Shown one piece after another: positions 4,731 to 8,664 of a stretch of 8,664 nucleotides of DNA. The notes beneath the pieces are model-generated. The model made no database searches. It was not told the DNA's origin and was given only the letters and a program-made list of their open reading frames with translations. This stretch comes from Betaproteobacteria bacterium (GTDB lineage: Bacteria > Pseudomonadota > Gammaproteobacteria > Burkholderiales > SG8-41): positions 1 through 8,664 of the forward strand of contig JAIOOZ010000639.1 in assembly GCA_021414185.1 (NCBI GenBank). Direction: 5' to 3'. Every line of letters begins with the position of its first letter. Positions within the stretch are counted from its first letter, which is position 1. The position numbers and the translations under genes were made by a program.

Positions 4731-6155
4731 TCAATTTACGCCAGCGTGCAGCGTGCCGCGGCTCTTGAGGAAGGCGATGGCCTGCGCGAGCTCGTAGTCG
4801 CTCCTGGCGACGACTTCGCCGGGCGCCGGCTTCAGGTCCTTGTCGTCCACATTCTGCGGGCGCGCCGCCGGCACGAAACCAAATGCATTGCCGGCCGGAA
4901 TGGCGGCGACCGGCGCGTCGGTCTGCTCGCGATCGTTGATCAAGTGCTTGCTCAGGTCCGCTTCGCGCACTTTCAGATTGGCCGCGCTGCGCGAGCCGTC
5001 GTCGAGCGCGATGTCGGGCACTATGCCGCGTGCCTGTATCGAGCGGCCGTTGGGCGTGTAGTAGCGCGCGGTGGTGAGCTTGATCGCGGTGCCGTCGCCG
5101 AGCGGCAATATGGTCTGCACCGAGGCCTTGCCGAAAGTCTGCGTGCCCATGATGACCGCGCGGTGATGGTCCTGCAGCGCACCGGCGACGATTTCGGAGG
5201 CCGACGCTGAACCGCCGTTGACGAGCACGACCATAGGCACATCCTTGATCGCGGGCGGCAGTTTCGCCAGATAGTCCTGTGCACCGTTGCCCAGATAATT
5301 CACCGGGCTCGCGGTGAGGCGCATTTTCGCGTCTTCGGTGCGGCCATCGGTATAAACCACCAGCGCATTTTTCGGCAGGAATGCCGCCGATACCGCGACG
5401 GCGCCGGTGAGCAGGCCGCCCGGATCGTTGCGCAGATCAAGCACTATGCCCTGCATCGGGCCGGCGTTCTGTCTGAATACGTTCTGGATCGCATTGGCGA
5501 GCGTTTCGCCGGTCGGGCCCTGGAACTGGGTGACGCGGAAATACGCGTAGCCCGGCTCGAGCAGCTGTGATTTCACGCTTTGAATTTTTATCACGGCGCG
5601 CTTCAGCGTAAAAACCAGCGGCTTGTCTTCGCCTTTGCGCGCGATGGTCAGCGTGATCGGCGTGTCGGGCTTGCCGCGCATCTGCTTGACCGCGTCGTTC
5701 AGGCTCATGCCTTTGACGAAAATGTTGTCGAGCTTGACGATCAGGTCGCCTGCCTTGATGCCGGCGCGCGACGCCGGCGAGTCGTCGATGGGCGACACCA
5801 CCTTGACGAGGCCGTCTTCCATGCCGACTTCGATGCCAAGGCCGCCGAACTCGCCGCGCGTGCCGACCTGCATTTCGCGGAACTCTTCCTTGTCGAGATA
5901 GCCCGAATGCGGATCGAGCCCGGCAAGCATGCCGGAGATGGCCTGGGTGATGAGCTTCTTGTCATCGACGGATTCGACGTAGTCGCTCTTGATACGGCCG
6001 AAGACTTCGGTGAACGCGCGCAGCTCCTCGATCGGCAGCGTTCCGGTTGTTCCGCTCGCGCCGGGTTGCGCCACCGCGGAGAAGTTGAGCGAGATCACCA
6101 CGCCCATGAATATGCCGAGCGCGAGCAGTCCCAGTTGCCGCATCTTTTTACGCAT
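4731..6155 (-). CDS. S41-family carboxy-terminal processing peptidase (CtpA/CtpB type), 474 aa
   Basis: This is a periplasmic, membrane-anchored serine protease that trims or degrades envelope proteins from their C termini. A short basic start (MRKKMRQ) and one hydrophobic segment (about 8-29) form a signal anchor. The N-terminal S41 region has LDPHSGYLD (80-88). A PDZ domain spans about 101-185 (GEFGGLGIEV, then SPASRAGIKAGDLIVK). The catalytic core contains LRNDPGG (241-247), GGSASASE (314-321) and TFGKASVQ (340-347). By spacing with Prc and CtpA, S318 and K343 form the Ser/Lys dyad. Length is usual. The ATG at 6155 is preferred because it starts at the anchor; an in-frame ATG at 6218 adds a basic 21-residue stretch overlapping the palindrome. 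An AGGGA lies about 9 bases upstream. It follows the glycine-zipper gene by 63 bases. The frequent neighbours envC and moeB/thiF are absent here. Confidence 0.93.
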   Translation of the reverse strand: MRKKMRQLGLLALGIFMGVVISLNFSAVAQPGASGTTGTLPIEELRAFTEVFGRIKSDYVESVDDKKLITQAISGMLAGLDPHSGYLDKEEFREMQVGTRGEFGGLGIEVGMEDGLVKVVSPIDDSPASRAGIKAGDLIVKLDNIFVKGMSLNDAVKQMRGKPDTPITLTIARKGEDKPLVFTLKRAVIKIQSVKSQLLEPGYAYFRVTQFQGPTGETLANAIQNVFRQNAGPMQGIVLDLRNDPGGLLTGAVAVSAAFLPKNALVVYTDGRTEDAKMRLTASPVNYLGNGAQDYLAKLPPAIKDVPMVVLVNGGSASASEIVAGALQDHHRAVIMGTQTFGKASVQTILPLGDGTAIKLTTARYYTPNGRSIQARGIVPDIALDDGSRSAANLKVREADLSKHLINDREQTDAPVAAIPAGNAFGFVPAARPQNVDDKDLKPAPGEVVARSDYELAQAIAFLKSRGTLHAGVN

Positions 6156-6198
6156 TGCCAGGTTCCCTATTGGAAGGTTGCGGAGGTGGTGCAACGAC

Positions 6199-6216
6199 GC
6201 GGCGGCGCGCCGCCGC
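6199..6216. repeat. 18-bp perfect GC palindrome in the glycine-zipper/protease gap
   Basis: GCGGCGGCGCGCCGCCGC is a perfect palindrome that can fold with a 7-bp stem and 4-base loop on either strand. On the transcribed (minus) strand it begins 2 bases after the glycine-zipper stop codon and has no T run. It could be a partial attenuator or a 3'-end stabiliser that sets the relative expression of the two genes; this is inference. Confidence 0.6.
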
Positions 6217-6218
6217 AA

Positions 6219-6761
6219 TTACTGCGGGCCGCGCCGGCGTTGCGGCCGGTTGTCGTAATTGTCGTTGCCAGAACCGGCGCGTCCTTCGCGCTCGTCGAGT
6301 ATGGCGGCGACGCCGACCTTGATCGTGTTGCCCGGGTTGTAGGGCAGGGCGACGCTCACATCGCGGCCGTTGTAGCGGTAAACGACGTCGTAGCCGTTGA
6401 CCACTTCGCGCGAAGATTCGATGGTGCGGCAGCGCTGTTCGGGTTGCGAGCTTGCGCGGTTGCCGATGACGTTCCCGGCGACTGCACCGCCCGTTGCGCC
6501 GACGATGGTCGCCGCCGTCTGGCCGCTGCCCTGGCCGACCTGGTGGCCGAGCAGACCGCCGATGACGCCGCCGACGATGGGGGCGACCACGCTGCCGCTT
6601 TTCTGCGGAGCCTGCACGTTGTCGCATTCCTGGCGCGAATCCGAGACGCGTTCGATGATGGGTTTGGACGAAATGACCTGCGCGGTATCGATAAAATCGC
6701 TGGCGGCGCAGGCGCTGCCGGAGAGGGCGGCGGCGGCAATGGCGAAAATCGTGCGTTTCAT
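6219..6761 (-). CDS. Glycine-zipper envelope protein (17-kDa surface-antigen/SlyB-like), 180 aa
   Basis: This is a secreted envelope protein of the glycine-zipper 2TM type. The signal peptide (1-19 or so, MKRTIFAIAAAALSGSACA) suggests cleavage after ACA. The C18 context GSAC is a poor lipobox, so lipidation is uncertain. The core, about 56-101, has GGVIGGLLGHQVGQGSG followed by GATGGAVAGNVIG, the paired Gly-repeat helices that pack or insert into the outer membrane. Two Cys (46 and 111) flank the zipper and could form a disulfide. A C-terminal domain (about 112-155) with VNGYDVVYRYNGRDVSVALPY resembles the C-terminal segment common to these proteins. The end is Arg/Asn-rich and probably disordered. 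AAGGAG precedes the ATG by 6 bases. It is the first gene of a unit with the S41 protease, which may process or police envelope proteins such as this one (inference). Confidence 0.88.
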   Translation of the reverse strand: MKRTIFAIAAAALSGSACAASDFIDTAQVISSKPIIERVSDSRQECDNVQAPQKSGSVVAPIVGGVIGGLLGHQVGQGSGQTAATIVGATGGAVAGNVIGNRASSQPEQRCRTIESSREVVNGYDVVYRYNGRDVSVALPYNPGNTIKVGVAAILDEREGRAGSGNDNYDNRPQRRRGPQ

Positions 6762-6826
6762 GAAAAGCTCCTTGAATATGCTGTCGAATCATTAGACCGC
6801 GCCGGGAGGCCGGCCCCGTAGCGGAC

Positions 6827-6916
6827 TTACATAACGTTACAACTTGTAATGTGGCTGACACGCGCCAGCCCGGTGCGGCGCGGTTTGAGGTTTCCGGAGA
6901 TTCCGCTACTATGTAA
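6827..6916. promoter_or_regulatory. Cluster of TTACA/TGTAA half-sites in the divergent promoter region
   Basis: TTACA occurs at 6827-6831 and 6837-6841, exactly 10 bases apart. TGTAA occurs at 6845-6849 and 6912-6916. The middle pair forms the perfect inverted repeat TTACAA-C-TTGTAA (6837-6849). CGTTACA (6835-6841) is also repeated inverted as TGTAACG (6912-6918). The position between the glycine-zipper gene and the quinone reductase gene suggests an operator for one or both. No regulator gene is in the window. Confidence 0.4.
6885..6912 (+). promoter_or_regulatory. Possible sigma70-like promoter for the quinone reductase gene
   Basis: TTGAGG (6885-6890) is followed after 16 bases by TACTAT (6907-6912). 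The -35 is a 4/6 match and the -10 a 5/6 match; the spacer is one base short. The start would be near 6919, giving a leader of about 60 bases. One TGTAA half-site overlaps the -10. Confidence 0.4.
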
Positions 6917-6939
6917 CGCTCACGGCAGGACGCTCACGG
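6916..6939 (+). repeat. Tandem 10-base direct repeat in the quinone reductase leader
   Basis: ACGCTCACGG occurs at 6916-6925 and again at 6930-6939, a 14-base period, just after the candidate -10. It may be an activator or repressor site or a small duplication. Confidence 0.5.
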
Positions 6940-6978
6940 TAGTTCCCCCTCCCCCCAATTCGAAAACGGAGAACGGCA

Positions 6979-7950
6979 ATGCCTCACGCAATTCGCATGT
7001 ACGAAACCGGCGGTCCCGAAGTCATGCGCTGGGAAGAAGTCGAGGTTGGACAGCCCGCGGCCGGCGAAGTTCGGGTGCGCACCACCGCGGCCGGGCTCAA
7101 TTTCATCGATACCTACCATCGCACCGGGCTCTACCCGATGCCGTTGCCGCTGACGCTCGGCATGGAAGGTGCTGGCATCGTCGAAGCAGTCGGCCCCAAG
7201 GTCAGGGAATTCAAAGTCGGCGACCGCGTCGCTTATGCGAACCCGATCGGTTCTTACGCCGAGGTGTGCATACGGCCGGTCGCGCGCGTCGTCAAGATCC
7301 CGGCCGGCGTCGACGACAAGATCGCGGCGTCTATCATGCTCAAGGGCATGACCTCGTGGTATCTGCTCAAGCGCACGTTCAAGGTCAAAAAAGGCGACAC
7401 CATACTCATGCATGCCGCGGCGGGCGGCGTCGGCCAGATCCTGTGCCAGTGGGCGAAGCACCTGGGTGCCACCGTGATAGGCACGGTCGGCAGCGATGAG
7501 AAGGCAGCACTCGCGAAGAAGGCGGGCTGCAAGCACGTGATCGTCACGTCGCGCGAAGATTTCGTGAAGCGCGTCAAGGAAATCACCAAGGGCAAGGGCG
7601 TCCCGGTCGTCTATGACGGCGTCGGCAAAGATACTTTCATGGGCTCGCTCGATTGCCTGGCACCCTGCGGCATGCTGGTGAGCTTCGGCAATTCGTCCGG
7701 CGCGGTGACGCAGTTCAACCCCGGCGTGCTGGCGGCGAAGGGCTCGCTGTTTCTGACGCGGCCTACGCTGTTTACCTATACGGCGACGCGCGAAGACCTG
7801 ACGGCGGCGGCGCGCGATCTCTTCGCGGTGGTGAAAAGCAAGGCGGTCAAAATCTCCATCAACCAGACTTATCCATTGAAAGAAGCGGCGCAGGCGCACC
7901 GCGATCTCGAAGCGCGCAAGACTACCGGCTCGACGGTACTGCTGCCGTAG
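6979..7950 (+). CDS. qorA: NADPH:quinone oxidoreductase, zinc-independent MDR family, 323 aa
   Basis: This is a cytosolic NADPH-dependent reductase of quinones and related enones in the medium-chain dehydrogenase/reductase superfamily. It closely follows E. coli QorA from end to end. The N-terminal GroES-like domain has GGPEVMRW (11-18), NFIDTYHRTGLYP (41-53) and GMEGAGIVEAVG (61-72). The Rossmann domain has HAAAGGVG (145-152), the NADPH phosphate loop, followed by CQWAKHLGA (156-164). The QorA-type blocks SFGNSSGAVT (235-244) and KGSLFLTRPTL (254-264) follow. Zinc-ligand Cys/His patterns of alcohol dehydrogenases are absent, as expected. GGAG lies 8 bases before the ATG. A promoter and possible operator lie upstream. 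The methyltransferase-like gene starts 26 bases downstream and is probably co-transcribed. Physiological substrate and induction are unknown. Confidence 0.94.
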   Translation: MPHAIRMYETGGPEVMRWEEVEVGQPAAGEVRVRTTAAGLNFIDTYHRTGLYPMPLPLTLGMEGAGIVEAVGPKVREFKVGDRVAYANPIGSYAEVCIRPVARVVKIPAGVDDKIAASIMLKGMTSWYLLKRTFKVKKGDTILMHAAAGGVGQILCQWAKHLGATVIGTVGSDEKAALAKKAGCKHVIVTSREDFVKRVKEITKGKGVPVVYDGVGKDTFMGSLDCLAPCGMLVSFGNSSGAVTQFNPGVLAAKGSLFLTRPTLFTYTATREDLTAAARDLFAVVKSKAVKISINQTYPLKEAAQAHRDLEARKTTGSTVLLP

Positions 7951-7976
7951 CAGGGGTCTGCGCGGCGCGTTCTTCC

Positions 7977-8664
7977 ATGGGCATCACCCACAATGATCGC
8001 GCCGTATTTTTGCGGCTGCGCAGCGCGGGCCTGATTCCGCCGCGGCCCAGCATCCTGGAACTCGGCGAGGGCGCATGGTACGGCGACGTGCCGTTCGAGA
8101 CGCTGTCCGAGGACATCGACGACCTGGTGCAGGATGAGCAACTGCGCGAAGAACTGCATTTGCGCATGGCCGGCATCCTGTCCGGCGCCACGGATTACCG
8201 GGCATGGGACCTGGTGAAGCTTTTTTTCAGGGCCTGCCTCGACTACCGGAAATATACGGCGATCGATTTTCACGGCACCCCGGAGGCGCTGAAAATAGAC
8301 CTCAATTACCCGGTGTCTTTAGGCGAGCAGTTCGACATACTGATCAACGCCGGCACCGCGGAGCATATTTTCGACATCGGCCAGTTTTTCCGCACCGCGC
8401 ACGATCTGACGCGTCCGGGCGGCCTGATGGTGCACGTGATGCCGTTCCGCGGCTGGCTGGAGCACGGCTTTTACAGTTTTAATTCGACTTTTTACTGGGA
8501 CCTCGCGGCAGCCAACGGTTACACCATGCTCATCCATGGTTACGCCGAACTGAAACCGCCGCGGTTCATCGATCTCACTTACCGCAAGCAGATCTTGGAA
8601 CTGGCCGTCGGCGGGCATCTCGGCAAAAACGCCACGCTGTATGCGGTGATGCAGAAGCCCGCAA
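7977..8664 (+). CDS. Class I SAM-dependent methyltransferase-like protein, first 229 residues (cut by right edge)
   Basis: The frame is open from ATG 7977 to the window end, so the C terminus is missing. The N-terminal block ILELGEGAWYGD (26-37) resembles methyltransferase motif I, although the usual Gly pattern is looser than normal. A helical insert (about 38-90) follows. The segment AIDFHG (95-100) and KIDLNYP (106-112) could be the second-strand acidic motif and motif II. FDILINAGTAEHIFD (119-133) and RPGGLMVHVMPF (146-157) match the fourth and fifth strands of Methyltransf_11-like enzymes. The acceptor substrate is unknown; relatives I recall occur in glycan and secondary-metabolite loci. 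No clear Shine-Dalgarno is seen before the ATG. The 26-base gap after the quinone reductase gene suggests translational dependence on it. No earlier in-frame start is available. Confidence 0.72.
   Translation, partial: MGITHNDRAVFLRLRSAGLIPPRPSILELGEGAWYGDVPFETLSEDIDDLVQDEQLREELHLRMAGILSGATDYRAWDLVKLFFRACLDYRKYTAIDFHGTPEALKIDLNYPVSLGEQFDILINAGTAEHIFDIGQFFRTAHDLTRPGGLMVHVMPFRGWLEHGFYSFNSTFYWDLAAANGYTMLIHGYAELKPPRFIDLTYRKQILELAVGGHLGKNATLYAVMQKPA

Noticed and set aside
6705..6712. Lipobox at C18 of the glycine-zipper protein
   Set aside because: GSAC lacks the aliphatic residue at -3; cleavage after ACA by signal peptidase I is at least as likely.
5580..6821. Long plus-strand open frame opposite the protease and glycine-zipper genes
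   Set aside because: Its composition is that of an antisense frame (runs of Arg, Ala, Val, Asp), and both opposite-strand genes have clear motifs.
1..8664. CRISPR array, transposon ends, phage or defence genes
   Set aside because: No spaced repeat series, transposase motif or defence-family domain is visible on either strand.

Overview
The window is GC-rich, compact chromosomal DNA of Gram-negative type. It most resembles a betaproteobacterium near Burkholderiales or a related environmental lineage. Four things point that way: an orphan TTT-family (Bug-type) solute receptor, a zinc-free QorA-type quinone reductase, a CtpA/CtpB-type S41 protease paired with a glycine-zipper envelope protein, and a 57-residue two-helix membrane protein beside a CspA-type gene. 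This placement is inference from protein character, not from a marker gene. I see no rRNA, tRNA, CRISPR array, transposase or phage gene. No gene-free stretch exceeds about 220 bases.

Layout. On the minus strand at the left, a short-chain dehydrogenase/reductase (580-1335) is followed by an EamA/DMT-type permease that starts at TTG 561 and runs off the left edge. A hairpin terminator (1388-1417) separates them from a two-CBS-domain protein (1439-1873, minus). The CBS gene has a good sigma70-like promoter in a divergent intergenic region. Pointing right from that region are an AroQ-like protein (2094-2531), which lacks the catalytic Tyr and Arg of type II dehydroquinases, and a secreted TTT-type solute receptor (2615-3577). 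A 57-residue membrane protein (3610-3783, minus) converges on the receptor gene and is divergent from a cold-shock protein gene (3982-4188, GTG start), which ends in a strong terminator. Next come a small secreted Lys/Ala-rich protein (4404-4667) and a bidirectional terminator. That terminator is shared with the converging minus-strand pair: a glycine-zipper envelope protein (6219-6761) followed by an S41 processing protease (4731-6155). A 217-base divergent region with clustered TTACA/TGTAA half-sites leads to a quinone oxidoreductase (6979-7950). A class I methyltransferase-like gene (7977 onward) is probably co-transcribed with it and is cut by the right edge.

How the genes work together. 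Likely transcription units are SDR + permease, AroQ-like + receptor, glycine-zipper protein + protease, and quinone reductase + methyltransferase-like gene. Most of the content is ordinary housekeeping and envelope or stress genes. The item most worth following is the AroQ-fold protein with a rebuilt active site next to a periplasmic receptor. It suggests a repurposed dehydroquinase-fold protein acting on, or sensing, whatever the receptor binds. I did not find a clear undescribed multi-gene system.
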